Below are positions 22,603 to 33,774 of a DNA stretch of 64,000 nucleotides, piece by piece. Under the pieces are notes generated by a model that was not told the origin of the DNA, searched no databases, and saw nothing but the letters and a program-made list of their open reading frames with translations. This DNA is from Caprella mutica (taxonomy: Eukaryota; Arthropoda; Malacostraca; Amphipoda; Caprellidae), in the NCBI GenBank assembly GCA_947561585.1, contig CANNZV010002304.1, positions 40,385-104,384 of the forward strand. Reading direction: 5' to 3'. A program made the position numbers and the translations under genes. Within the stretch, counting starts at the first letter, position 1, and every line of letters starts with the position of its first letter.

Positions 22603-25331
22603 ATGGTGAGTAGTAAATGAAAGTTATTTGAAAATATTCTCAATCAACAAGATATCCAGAGTTATCCTGTTTTAAAAATAAAAAAGTTCGCAGAACCGAT
22701 TCTTGGATTACATTTTTGAGTGAAACACACATAGTCTTCAGGATAAAAAAATCAAAACGTTCAATGAACGAACAGTTAATATGTACTAAATTTCTTATGA
22801 CTGGTCAGTTGGCATGCATCTTTTGTTCTCTGAGGGCATTTTAAACGCGTGTTTACACTGAGCGGTAAAATCGTTCTGAGCAATTATCAATAAGTTGATA
22901 GTAAATATTGTACCGGGATAACTTTTTTGTCATTATCTTTAACTGTTTTGTATAGAGTTATGTAGTTATTAATCGTGATTTAACCTTTTTGAGTTTACTG
23001 GTACACATTCATTTATACGTAATATGTATTAAACTTAAGTTAAATGAACAGTGATTTTACACGTTAACAGTATAGGATTATTTAAGTGATTATAGAATGA
23101 ACAAATAATACATATATTATCTACGGCTATCTGCAGAACACTAACACTATTTTGCTGAAACAAGGGGTATAACGGGGGTAGAAATACTAGTTGGTCAAAT
23201 TACCGGTCATGAAAAATAGTAATTAACCCAATTTTCTGCAACTCTAAAATGATTGATCTTAATGACCTACACTTTAGTTCTACAATATTATGTAATAAAC
23301 TAATTCTTATCCCTCAACATCAATATCCATCTCTATAATGAACAGGAAATATTATCAATTCGATTTATTACAACAATTAATCTAGTTAAATAACCCTTTC
23401 ACTTCTGCAGGCTAGTCCATTTGATTCTCTGCCAAATGAAATGATTCTCCAGATCTTCAGCCACTTGTATGGATTCGAAGATAGATCTGTTTTATCTCAA
23501 GTTTCGAGACGCTTCAAAAGTCTCAGTCAGGTCAAAACATGGAGGAGAAAGATCAACATCACGGTAAGTCTCAAATATTGACTAAATAAGTGTTATCAAG
23601 CACTTTAATAGTATAATCAGAAAAGAATATCCCTGCCTTTCAACAATTACTTTTTGTTAAAGTTCCATTCATTCTAAATTAAAATTTTTCTAGAAATACT
23701 TTAAATTGGTAAAACTATGGTTATGGATAAATAATGACAGTTACAGAAAAGAAATTGACCCATAATTAGCTTCGTATTTAATCATATAAGAAATTTTAGC
23801 ACTCATCCTGCACTGTCCCACTTTCTATTGGAGTAAATAGAGCAATGGAACGATACTATATCTATCAATGTGAATACAAAATGAATTAAATTATGAAATA
23901 ATTTTTTTATTAATTCTTCAATTTACCTTAGTTAATTACTTGTAAAACAAATGGATTTGTGTTGAATAGACATATTGATATGACTGAAAAGATTTATACT
24001 CAACGGGATTCACATAATTTCTATAGGGTGAAATGTTTTAATAAAACAATTTAAAAACTATTTTAACTGAAATGCTCTTAGAATTCATTTAACTTTTAAT
24101 GTATACAATAACAAATTAGTGGGTATTCATCATATAAGCGTAATTTAGAATAGGGTTGGAGTGATGAAACTGATTGCACATTCTTGAAAAAAATATTAGT
24201 CACAATATGATTTGATTTTTTCAAATACTATTGAATACATTACATTTACCGAATAAAATTCTATTTCCAAAGTATTAATATCATTTGTGAACTTTCAAAT
24301 GTAATTATATATTATTAAGTTTAATCTATATTTTTTCATTACAGTTGGACGATATTGAAGAGCATCAATTGTATCAATTTGAAAATAATACACTCTGGAA
24401 TGAAGTCAAAATGTCTATAAATTTGGAATCTCTCAACATAGATGATTGGTACTGTTCCAGCCTAGTGGACAGAAAAGTTAATCTAGATTTTGAAAATAAA
24501 CTTCCCGAAATGCTCTGTAGCATTTTCAAGAAATGTCAAAAGCTGAATGAAGTTGAATTCGAAATCTACAAGGAAGAGAAGCTAACATTTTCGACCATGG
24601 GTGGATCGTTGTTCATAGAGAATACTGAAATATCCCACAATTTTGATCGTATGGTCAACAATTTACCTGCAAAATTTAAATCTATTGCTCACTTTGGTCC
24701 GCAAACTCAGCTTCTAACTTGTCTTGATCGTTCTAGTGGTGTATTAGAAGATCTGCAATGTTCAGACCTCACTTTGAATCCAGAACTTACTTCGATAGTC
24801 ACGAGGTGCAAGAATCTGTTTTACCTTGAAATTATCGAATCATTCAACGTCGAATCGGAGATGAAATTTTCAGATCTTCCGAAATTACATCTTCAACACT
24901 TAGTGTTAGCACCAGGTTATGCGATGCCAAATCTATTTTCAAATCATCCTAAACTACTGGATATGTTCATGACAGATTCTTTAATGAGTCTGTGTATCAG
25001 TGATCACGTTTTGGCTGGTTTCGAAAAATTAGTTCTAAAAAAGTGCAAAAATCTTAAATCACTTAAAATCGTAATGGGAAGTGAACCCTTATATCTTTCT
25101 GATGATGAATCAATCAAGTTTTACAAGAATATCTTGATTCTATTCAAGCAATCAACCACGTTGACTCGTGTAGAAATAGAAAATATAAGAGAAAGTTTCA
25201 GTGTTACATTTAAAGAGGAATTACTTACGCTAGTCCAACAAAATAAGTTTCAACAAAAGTCCTATCATACTAATTCACTTTGGATATCGAATCAGAAAAT
25301 CGAAAACCTGAAAATATTTCTTAGTGTTTGA
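22603..25331 (+). CDS. F-box protein, copy 1 (three exons; upstream start codon lost)
   Basis: Coding parts are 22603-22605 (or 22585-22605 in other copies' frame), 23411-23563 and 24345-25331. Introns are GT-AG: ATG|GTGAGT...TTCTGCAG, ACG|GTAAGT...ATTACAG, both phase 0. Exon 2 encodes the entire F-box, with LPNEMILQIFSHL and later VSRRFK and W in TWRRKI, the classic LP...IF.YL...VC+.W pattern. Exon 3 (328 codons) is leucine-rich with LRR-like phrases such as LQHLVLAP and CKNLKSLKIV. Relative to copies 2-5 the first ATG is ATT (22585-22587). A second ATG, the last codon of exon 1, joins to GCT to give AAAATGG, a good insect start context, and a ~380-aa protein. F-box proteins bind Skp1 and present substrates to an SCF ubiquitin ligase; the substrate is unknown. 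Confidence 0.85.
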
Positions 25332-25755
25332 CATGTGGATTCATTGCACCTGCTCAATCAATGTCACGAGCTACTTGTGAATCGACAATATGGCCATCTA
25401 TTATGAAATAACTGCCGATTAAATTAGTTATTATGTTTTTGTTTATTGAGTTTCATGTTAGGTGTAGATTGTGCTACTTTTTTCAAATATTGTGTTATTT
25501 TTTCATCAATGGTGTATGACAGTGCCTGATGTCCTTGAATTAGGGTGCATTGTTATAACTATTTGCTATCTTGTCTGCCTAAAAAGTTTCTATGATTGAA
25601 ACTTCATATGGTGTTGGATTTTAATACATAGGATTGGTTTGTTAGAAAATTGTGTTTCGAAATATTTTCACTATTTGTATTCTAGGTATCTGAATCATTT
25701 TATTATGATCATTTTTCAACAAACTGTAGGAATGTACTTATAATCTATTTCATCC

Positions 25756-25761
25756 AATAAA
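25756..25761 (+). other. Poly(A) signal of F-box copy 1
   Basis: AATAAA about 425 nt after the stop codon, conserved in position in the other copies. Confidence 0.55.
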
Positions 25762-26632
25762 TTATTGTTATATGAATTGTTCTATTATTGATTATTCACA
25801 CATAAATATGTTTCATTGATTGTTTTCATTTTTACAGTTGATTATTGCCTTATAAAGTTACTGAAATATGAAAGGGACATTAAAATAATGAAAATTTATC
25901 TCAAACTTGAATTTAGACAACTATAATTAATTTTATCAAATAATAGTGTCAAATCAGTTATCTTACAATATACATATCGAAATACGTGTTAAAATATATA
26001 ATTTAATTGAGAATGTGTTGACTCACAATAATTATTACCTTAGCTTAATCAATGTATTTACTTCATTTAAATACAGTCGTGTTTACAAGAGGCAGATACC
26101 CCTTCATTGATGTCTGGAATTTTTAAAGAAAAAACTACAGTTTACTAATAGATCTTTGAATTAATAATAAATTTTCAGATTAATAATTAATCCAGGAATT
26201 AATAATCAATCTAGGGTTTAATTCTCTGACTTGAAGAAATTTCAGTTATTAACTTATTTGGTAATTTTCAATTGCTTTGAACATTCTTACACTGTGTTCC
26301 ATTTGCTTCATAATCAATTATATAAGAAATATACTCACTCACCCATCACTGTCCGACTTTCTGAGGTTGAATAGAATAAAAAGTGTCTAGAATGAACTTT
26401 ATATCTTATTTTCGATAATTTAAGGGTAATTAGGCATTTACATACTTTTTGTTACCCGAATATTTTTTCTAGGGTAATAATATTTAGGTAACGTTATATG
26501 TTGTCGTTTTTGACAGTCTTAAAGCTTTGTAGGTCTTTGTTGTTGTTTTGAATTTTTCGACAAATAATCATACTTTTTCTTTGGTTGAACTTGGGAGCGT
26601 AGAATATTTTTTCAGGAATAACTCAAATTATA

Positions 26633-27974
26633 CAGGGTGGCGCATAAGTAACGCACCCTTAAAAAAAATATGAAAGGTATTGCGATGGGAATAATTGCTA
26701 AAGATTGAAGAACTCTAATAGTTTATTCACTTTTCGTATCCTGTCTGCAGATACTTAGTGTATATTGCGGGTATAAATCTATAAAATTTACCTTCAAAAT
26801 GGTGCGCTACACGAAAGAACAACGAACAAAAATTAATAGTTCAATTATTGCAGTGCAGAGAAGTTACATGAACATTTTTAATGACGGAAGAAGTCCAGAT
26901 AAAAATTGCATATAAATAATGGTCTCTAAATTCAAAAAACCGGATCAACAGTAGACAAACGGCGCTTTGGAAGGCCGCGAACCGTTAGAACTGATGTTTC
27001 AATTCAGGCTGTTTCAGAAAGCGTTGCTGATCGGCCCACAACTTCAACGAGGAAACGTTCTACTCAACTGACGATGTCTTCCAGGTCTCTAAAACGAATT
27101 TTGAAAAAGAAGTTCTGAAATATCATCCTTATAAAATTAAACTGACGCATGAGCTTCACCTTACGGACTACCAAAAGCGGTTGGATTTTTCTCAAAAAGT
27201 TCAGCAGCTTTCAGATGATGAAAATTTTATAGCGAACCAAATCATGACTGATGAAACTCATTTTCACCTAAATGACGAAGTCAATAAACAAAACTGCAGA
27301 ATCTGGGAATCTGAAAATACAAGAGAAATTAATGAGCATCCACATAAAGTAACAGTGCGGTGTGGAATAATGTCAACAAGAAATATTGGCCGATATTGTT
27401 TTGAAGATTTTGATGGCAATACAGTAACTGTAAATGGAAACAGATATAGACAAATGTTGTAGGAGTATTTTTTTCATTAGGTGGAAAACATGAACACAGA
27501 AATTTCTGGCTCCAACAAGATGGAGCTATAGCTCATTCTGCAAGGGAAACCATGGATATGCTAAGGCTGAATTTTCCACAGAGAGTAATTTCGCGTTCTG
27601 GTGACGTACCGGCCGTGGCCACCAATATCTCTAGATCTGAGCCCACATGACTTTTTTCTTTTGGGATATTTAAAAGGAAAAGTTTACATTGTCAAGCCTT
27701 ATACTCTACAGAAATTAAAATTGAAAATTATTCAAGAAATCAGCAGGATAACTTCAGAGATGTTAAGTGCTGTAACGAACACTTGAACAGCTTCATTAAA
27801 AGAGTACGTTTACGTTTCACCAACAATGGTAATCATTTAAATGATATTATCTTACATACTTAGTTGTAAATTAAACTTTATGAGTTCCTCTATCGTTTGC
27901 AATTATTTCCATCGTTATACCTTTCATACTTTATTATCTTTTTTTAAAGGGTGCGTTACTTATGCGTCACCCTG
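26633..27974 (+). mobile_element. Full-length but dead mariner element
   Basis: Ends CAGGGTGGCGCATAAGTAAC and its near-exact inverted copy (GTTACTTATGCGTCACCCTG), flanked by TA at 26631-26632 and 27975-27976. At 1342 bp it is close to the usual mariner length. It marks the right end of F-box unit 1, at the same site where other units carry only the truncated 5' piece. Confidence 0.95.
26799..27863 (+). pseudogene. Mariner transposase pseudogene
   Basis: Begins MVRYTKEQRTKI. The N-terminal helix-turn-helix part is broken by frameshifts and stops. A readable block at 27181-27462 contains MTDETHF, the first catalytic aspartate region. After a frameshift, LQQDGAIAHSA (about 27510-27545) carries the second aspartate. 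After another, PHDFFLLGYLKGK (from about 27640) carries the third. The C-terminus reads HLNDIILHT before TAG at 27861. The catalytic triad residues survive in different frames, so no active enzyme is made. Confidence 0.9.
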
Positions 27975-27976
27975 TA

Positions 27977-28385
27977 TATTACAATGAATATATAGAACGA
28001 AATTTTGAATGTTCTGTAATTTTATAACAAGTAACCTTGGTTCTACTGAATAAAGTCATAAAAAATTGAAATGGAGAGGACCTTCAAACGTATGTTGCAG
28101 TGTTTTGATCAATGATTATAACAATCTTCATATAGAGATTATAGGGTAATGCATATTTCGAAGATAATACTGTCTTTAACTCTAGAGTAATAACAAAGTT
28201 GTAATTAGTCAAATTTCAGTTGAATCTTAAAAGATAATTTATTAGAGAAATAGTTGCCTTATATACAAAATTCTATTTCCTAGATACCATCTTCTTTCCC
28301 CAATCTACATCGGTTCAATTCTCACTGTTTCGCCTGTTTTGATAGATTTTAAAGTATTTGATGATTTGTCATATTATTTCTTTTG
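27977..28385. other. No recognisable feature
   Basis: Flank between the mariner and the integrase fragment. AT-rich with no supported frame. Confidence 0.5.
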
Positions 28386-29151
28386 TTAGTTTTTCATTTC
28401 AGTCATTTTCTTTCTTACACCTCTATTATTAGATGGTTTCAATAGCGTGTTCTTTATGGGTAATAATGTCCTTGTTCTTTGACATAAAAACTTCTGTACT
28501 GGAGATACCCCATGTCCTTGTGTAGGGGTATTTCTCCAGCCTAGAATTGACAGTAGAGGATCTTCATTTGAATCTCTAGCTTTCAAAATCAGAGATTTAT
28601 CAATTTTCACAGCATTTTCTGCCTTTCCATTGCTTTGTTGATGATAGGGTGATGATATGTAATGTTAAACTGCCATTAAGTCTTGAAAATATTAAATTCA
28701 TCACTAGTGAATTGAGGTCCCCATCGGTAACTAAAGTAGCAAGTATTCCGTATCTTGCGCAGTGAGGTTTCAATCTATCAATTACCGCACTGCTCCTAGT
28801 ATTATTCAGTTTGTCCACTTCGAAGACATTTGAGTAGTAGTCAGTTGTAATCATATAATCGCTATGACCTATTTAGAAAATATCTACTGCCACTCTTTTC
28901 TACTGATTACTGGGAATAGGAGTCTGTATTAACGACTCCTTTTACTGTCTTTTCTGATAAGAGTTGCATACTTCGGATTGTTCGATTTTCTGTTGTATGT
29001 CATTTCTCAATCCAGGCCAATAAAGGCTATCTTTGGCTCTTCTAACTGTAGACTCTATCCCATTGTGAGTCAAATGTAACTTAATTGTTATAGACAAGTT
29101 AAAAATAATACAATTATCAAAAACACATGTTCGATAGCAAACAAAAATCAA
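28386..29151 (-). pseudogene. Ty3/gypsy-type pol fragment: integrase
   Basis: In coding order (right to left): a zinc-binding part with LTHNGIESTVRRAK, LYWPG and C-N-S-Y-Q-K (29151-28942). Then the core with ITTDYYSN (first Asp), VTDG (second Asp) and, after frame changes, SNGKAEN (Glu). Then LGWRNTP and the post-core region to 28386. At least two frameshifts separate these blocks. No reverse transcriptase, RNase H or LTR adjoins it. It is an isolated 0.75-kb relic, probably truncated by later rearrangement. Confidence 0.88.
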
Positions 29152-29951
29152 ACTCCTTTATTTAATATCGAAAATCAAACTCCTTTATTAGACAATTGTA
29201 TAACACTGTCACTAAGGTAGTTCGGTCAATACACTAACAGCCTGAGCTAAAGGGTCCTATGGCAAAGAAGGTGAAGACAGTGGAAAGCTTGTATGAGTAT
29301 ACTGTTCCGGGCGTTGCGAGGGTTGTTTAAATGCAATGTGCTGCATTGGCAACTGAGTATTTGTTACAGGCGTAATTTTATGATTATGCGTAGGAGCTCC
29401 CAATTCAGCTTCAAAGAGATCATCATTAATGATTTTTTCAGCCTTTGTAAATTTTCCAATCCTCGTAACTTGTGTGTGACATTCTTCCTAAATACGTCAT
29501 GCTTGTCTTCTTTTTCTGGCTCCCTTGGTTTTTTAAAGTGCTCATTGATAGTCATCAGCACAGTGTCAGCCATGTCATTTTTGCATTTTCTTTTACTGGA
29601 TCTTGGCTGTGCTACACTGCTTGCTGTAGAATTAGTTGGTGAAGGAGACGTGGGAGTTAATGAGTTACTGACATATGGTGGGTTGCTGATGTCATTCACA
29701 GAATATTCATTATTATCAACTTGTATTTCACTGACATCCGGTGAAGGGCTGGGCTCAGGCACAGGCTCATTATCACGCCATGATATCTGAAAGAAGAAAG
29801 AAACTGTCATTAATTAATAATTACAAAAATTGTACTATATCGCATTCATTTTTATCTAAAAGATATGTTATAATATAATTTATAAACTATAAAAAAACAA
29901 TTATTTTTACGCATTCAAATGAATTAATCCTATGTAATTTCTCCATTTCAG

Positions 29952-30767
29952 TTCCCTCAAACGGAAGACGAGTGGAAAAGTATCGCAAAACAATTTCAGG
30001 AAGATTGGCAATTTCCACACTGTCTGGGGGCGTTGGACGGCAAGCACGTGGATATTGTTCCTCCAGCAGACAGTGGTTCTCTGTTTTATAATTATAAGGG
30101 ACACCACAGTGTAGTCCTAATGGCAATCGCTAATGCGAAATGTGAATTCATCATGTGTGATGTTGGCTCAAATGGTAGGAATTCTGATGGTGGAGTGATA
30201 CAGAACACAATGTTTTACAGAAAATTTACTAATAATTATTCTCTGAATATACCACCTGAAGAACAAGTAGATGAATCACATAGAGTTCTACCGTATGTCT
30301 TTGTTTGCGATGATGCTTTTGCACTGTGGCCTGATATGATGAAGCCTTATAGAATGGGAGACTTGACTGGACATAACAACAGAAAGATATTTAATTATCG
30401 TCTCTCAAGAGCTCGTCGAGTGGTAGAAAGTGTTTTTGGAATTATGGCATCAAGATTTAGAATATTTCATACACAAATAAATATTAGTTTAGAAGACATT
30501 AATGACGTTGTGATGGCTTGTTGTGTGCTGCACAATTATCTACTAAAAACTTCGACCAACTATGCCTCTCCAGATTGCTATGTAGCAGAAAGTGCTGACT
30601 GCGGTACCACAGTGGAAAGTTTATGAGCTGAAGATTCAAATATGATCAATCTTGCTCGAAAAAACCAAGGGGATCCGATGGAAATCGCCAAAATGATAAG
30701 ACAAAATTTAACTGAATATTTCATCAGAGAAGGCAAACTGCCATGGCAAGACAACTTCATCCATTGA
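29952..30767 (+). pseudogene. PIF/Harbinger transposase (DDE_Tnp_4/HARBI1-like), N-terminally truncated
   Basis: The exon follows CTCCATTTCAG at 29951 and reads FPQTEDEWKSIA, then the catalytic core: GALDGKHVDI (Asp 1), YVFVCDDAFAL (Asp 2), RRVVESVFGI..RF (Glu), with CCVLHNYL after it. All three catalytic residues are present. A TGA at 30624-30626 interrupts the frame, which then continues in the same phase with a typical C-terminus (LTEYFIREG...PWQ) to 30767, so that TGA looks like a nonsense mutation. The N-terminal DNA-binding exon is not found. The exon lies wholly inside the intron of the antisense accessory gene. Terminal repeats of the parent element were not identified. Confidence 0.85.
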
Positions 30768-31224
30768 AACTTAATTAAGGCTGTATGTACATATTCGCAT
30801 TTAAGTATGCATTCAACAATGCTACATAAGCAACCTGTTTTGTAACTAGATCTCATTCCTGGGTGCTATGTGTTTATTATATGATCAAGTGATTCATGTT
30901 CCAAGTCACAGTTATCAGAGAACACGTAATACTTTTTGTTGCTGTTCATCGATAGGTTAAATAACATTATTGAGCCGATTATACATAAATATCTACTCGT
31001 ATAACATTCGAGACGGAAGACTCACAAATGTAACTGGGTGATTCATTCCATTTCTACCTTATTAATTGTTACTTATCCAAGTAAAGTGCTACATATACAT
31101 ATAGGTTACTTTCAGTCACTTTGATTCGTTGAAGAACCACCCTTAATATCCTTCACACCCTTTATTATTAGCATATATTGTATGTGCCTGTATCAACTAT
31201 AAAATAAAATGTGTATAGACTCAC
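30768..31224. other. Intron of the antisense MADF-like gene; nothing else seen
   Basis: AT-rich sequence between the transposase stop and the splice donor of accessory exon A. Confidence 0.5.
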
Positions 31225-31412
31225 CTGACTTTCATCTTCCTCAATATCAGAGAGACTTTTCCGTGGATTTTCTTGATCCTGAAGGAATGCATGCTTTTCA
31301 AAATACCACAGTTTTGGAACATAAACATCATTTGATCCAGCTCCCAATTTCTTGGAAGCATGCACCTTTTTCTCTCTTTTCTATATGTTGTGCGTAAATT
31401 GATTTTTTTCAC

Positions 31413-31789
31413 AACTACATCACGGTTGTTTATGAAATTTTATTATATTTATCCAGAAGTGAAGAAGACTGTTTATACCAGCCATAGTATTATATTCTAT
31501 GTAGAGAAATTTGTACCTGAAATAGATTGCATTTCTAACTGAATATATTTTCTTTTAAGCAGTATTTAACTTTCACTTGATAATGTCCTCCACTCGTGTA
31601 AGAATATTTGTGTAGAGCTCTCATAATTAAAACATTTATACCGTTGAAATTTAAGGAATTTTGACATAGTAATTACATTTAATCTTTAAATAAACTGTGT
31701 CCTAATTTTATACTTTTTTAAAAGAAGTTTTCTATTGAACCTATATAAGTTGAAATTTTTCACACTTAAAGATTATAGTCTAGAAAACT
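31413..31789. other. No recognisable feature
   Basis: The missing first exon of the accessory gene would be expected on this side, but I could not recognise it. Confidence 0.45.
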
Positions 31790-32425
31790 AGATTTATGAT
31801 TTATCCCATCAGTTTCTCCTGCACATCTTGACATAGGTCTGTATAGAAAACAGTTTCTTGTTTTTTTTTGGCTAAATGGCGTCACGCACCCTTAATTCAT
31901 ATTTATTTTAGTTTATATTCAGTGAAAATACGTTTTCAATTCGCCTTTAAGTTTCAATTAGTGCACCATAAAATAATATCCTAGAAAATTATATTAATTG
32001 AATTAGTTTTCCTAGAAAAACTTGCTGTATAGAAAACTATTTTTTTTTCTATTTTGATCGATGACGTCACGCACCCATACCTGATTCTAATCTTCATTCA
32101 TTAAAAATGATTTTAATTCGACTTTTTAATTTTGAATTAGTTCACCCTTAAATAGTATAGAAAACTAAATCGAATAAGTTTCCCCTGTACAACTTGCTGT
32201 ATAGAAAGCTATATTTTCTATTTCAACCAATGACGTCACGCACCCATAAATCTATTCTACATTCATTAAAAATAAGTTTATAATTCGACGTTTTTTTTAA
32301 TTAGTTCACCCTTAAATAATATAGAAAACTGAATCGAATAAATTAGTTACCTCCTGTACAACTTGGTGTATAGAAAACGATTACATTTTCTATTTCAATC
32401 GATGACGTCACGCACCCATAATTCT
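31790..32425. repeat. ~175-bp tandem repeat with CRE-type TGACGTCA sites, about 3.6 units
   Basis: Each unit has CTTGCTGTATAGAAAACTA, a T-rich stretch, ATGACGTCACGCACCCATA, CATTCATTAAAAA, TAATTCGAC and TTAGTTCACCCTTAAATA in order. The TGACGTCA octamer (CREB/ATF palindrome) is intact in units at about 32062, 32231 and 32403; the first unit (about 31879) reads TGGCGTCA. No frame or transposon ends are evident. Confidence 0.85.
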
Positions 32426-32929
32426 CTGATTGGTTCACGCGCACGCTTGATTCAAATCGGTGAGTTTTGATGTCTACGTAGCATATTAACATTGTGGTAT
32501 TCATTTCATTGGTCTGTGCCAGTGTTGAAACGCAATTGGTTGAGGTAGGTTATCTCTGTGTGTGTAATCGAGAGCCTCTATAGTTAGGTTTTTTTATATT
32601 ATATACTGTACCTAGTTACAAAAATCTCTAGAGGGGAAATAGTTTAAAAACAAGCATAATTAGATAAATAAAACTGAGGAGTACCTACCTAGGGTCACAC
32701 AGGTAAATTGCGGTCCTTTAATTTCTAATTGGCCCCTAGGTGCTCTATCCTGAACCTGTCTATGGTGAATGGCGTCCCTTGGGGCCCTGAACTGTTGTAA
32801 TTTTGATTATGGATTGTTTTTTTTTTTCATCTTTATCATTTTATTTAACGCTACATGCAGTTTTAGAGGATAGCGCTAGGGTTATGCTCTCCAACTACGA
32901 GGTCTTAGATTTTTGTGTTAGGTAGGCTT

Positions 32930-33150
32930 CATTTACTATCACCTCTTTATTTTCCTCTTCCATCCGTGAGTGCAGACACCGGTGCTTGTGTCCCATTTCG
33001 TCACATTCCTTGATAAGTTACTGCATTCACAAAGTAGTTTTTCTGCATCCATGAGCATTGTCACCGACGGTGGTAAGTGATTTTGTTCATGGAGCCACTT
33101 TCCTTTCGGATTGCTTCTTCAAGTCCCTTGTATTTAATTTTCTTTTGACA
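32930..33150 (+). repeat. Core module shared by foldback elements A, C and E
   Basis: The best preserved copy: CTCTTCCATCCGTGAGTGCA, ACACCGGTG, GTCACATTCCTTG, CACAAAGTA, CACCGACGGTG, GCTTCTTCAAGTCCCTTGTA. The inverted copy at 3751 extends the similarity leftward past GTAGGCT. Confidence 0.75.
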
Positions 33151-33412
33151 TCAGCGAAATAGTCACGATATGACTGAAGCACGACGGTATACCCCTACTG
33201 AAATAACAATAATTTCTAATTACAGCCCTATTAAGAAAGTCTCAAAATCCTTCTGAAAGTAATTCATATTGAATTTTTTAATATCATAATAAGTTGAATT
33301 TCTGCTAGATTTAATTTATTTCAAGAGTGCTTTGAAGCCATGATGGTTTTTAATGTTTCTGAGATAAATGACTGCAGTTAGTTAAAGTGCCGCAATTTAC
33401 CTACTTGATCCT

Positions 33413-33565
33413 AGCTTAGGTAGATAGGTAGGTAGATAGCCTATGTAGGTAATTAGTCTGCGTATGTAGGTAATTAGACTGCGTAGGTTGGCAAGTAGTC
33501 TGCATAGGTATGTAGTTATGTAGTCTGCATAAGTAGGTGTGTAGTTTGCCTTGATATGTAGGTAG
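33413..33565. repeat. TAGGTAG/TAGTCTGCG minisatellite
   Basis: Degenerate ~25-bp units containing GTAGGTAATTAGTCTGCGTA, about six copies, between two inverted ends of element E. Tyr/Thr-rich minus-strand frames here are artefacts. Confidence 0.75.
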
Positions 33566-33774
33566 GGCCACACAAGCAAATTGCAGCCTTTTAATTTTCA
33601 ATTGCGGACCTCTCAAGAGACTTTCTGAACCGAAATTACATAAAAAGGTTGCATAGCTACCAAAAGAAGCGCAGTGCATGCTATTATTTATTAATTTAAG
33701 TTTTTAACGTGTGTTTTGAATGTATGATGTTTCGCAGTTAGTCAGTGTGCCGCAATTTACCTGCTTGACCCTAG

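Larger units (their letters stand above)
20919..26632 (+). repeat. F-box repeat unit 1 (~5.7 kb)
   Basis: Collinear with units 2-5: mariner fragment, ~1.4 kb upstream region, three-exon F-box gene, ~1.3 kb downstream region, mariner at the far end. It is separated from unit 2 by ~18.6 kb of unrelated, repeat-rich DNA. Confidence 0.9.
29257..31412 (-). pseudogene. MADF/BESS-like accessory protein of a PIF/Harbinger element
   Basis: Two exons on the minus strand. Exon A (about 31412-31225) holds the end of a MADF-like domain: INLRTTYRKE, then after a one-base frameshift HASKKLGAGS and DVYVPKLWYFEK, ending at CAG|GTGAGT. Exon B starts after TTTCTTCTTTCAG at 29786. It has a Ser/Pro-rich linker (EPVPEPSPSPDVSE), a basic stretch (SSKRKCKND) and a BESS-like tail (DVFRKNVTHKLRGL). 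A second one-base frameshift near 29445 is needed to reach IINDDLFEAELGA and the stop at 29257. Exons join in phase (ESQ/ISWRD). PIF elements encode such a DNA-binding partner beside the transposase. The first MADF exon is missing, and two frameshifts make it a pseudogene. Confidence 0.75.
32692..33771. mobile_element. Foldback element E with GGGTCACACAGG ends and shared core module
   Basis: The left end GGGTCACACAGGTAAATTGC matches the inverted right end at 33750-33771 (GGGTCAAGCAGGTAAATTGC on the other strand). A second, inner inverted/direct pair lies at 33390-33412 and 33565-33590. The sequence GGTAAATTGC is also the start of element B. The interior includes the core module (32930-33150) and, between the inner ends, a TAGGTAG-type minisatellite. 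No clean target duplication was seen. I group it with A-D by ends and core, with moderate confidence. Confidence 0.6.

Noticed and set aside
24345..25331. Annotating exon 3 as a complete single-exon gene starting at TTG or MDDIEE
   Set aside because: A splice acceptor ends directly before TTG and an in-phase F-box exon lies upstream; the first codon is internal.
24345..25331. Calling the F-box proteins NLR or Toll-like because of LRR-like sequence
   Set aside because: No ATPase or TIR domain; the exon 2 F-box defines the family and the leucine-rich pattern is loose.
28386..29151. An active endogenous retroelement
   Set aside because: Only the integrase part remains, in three frames, with no LTR, protease or polymerase next to it.
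31168..31365. Treating KLGAGSNDVYVPKLWYFEK as a separate host gene
   Set aside because: Its donor joins in phase to the exon ending at 29257, and the pair matches the accessory gene of PIF elements.
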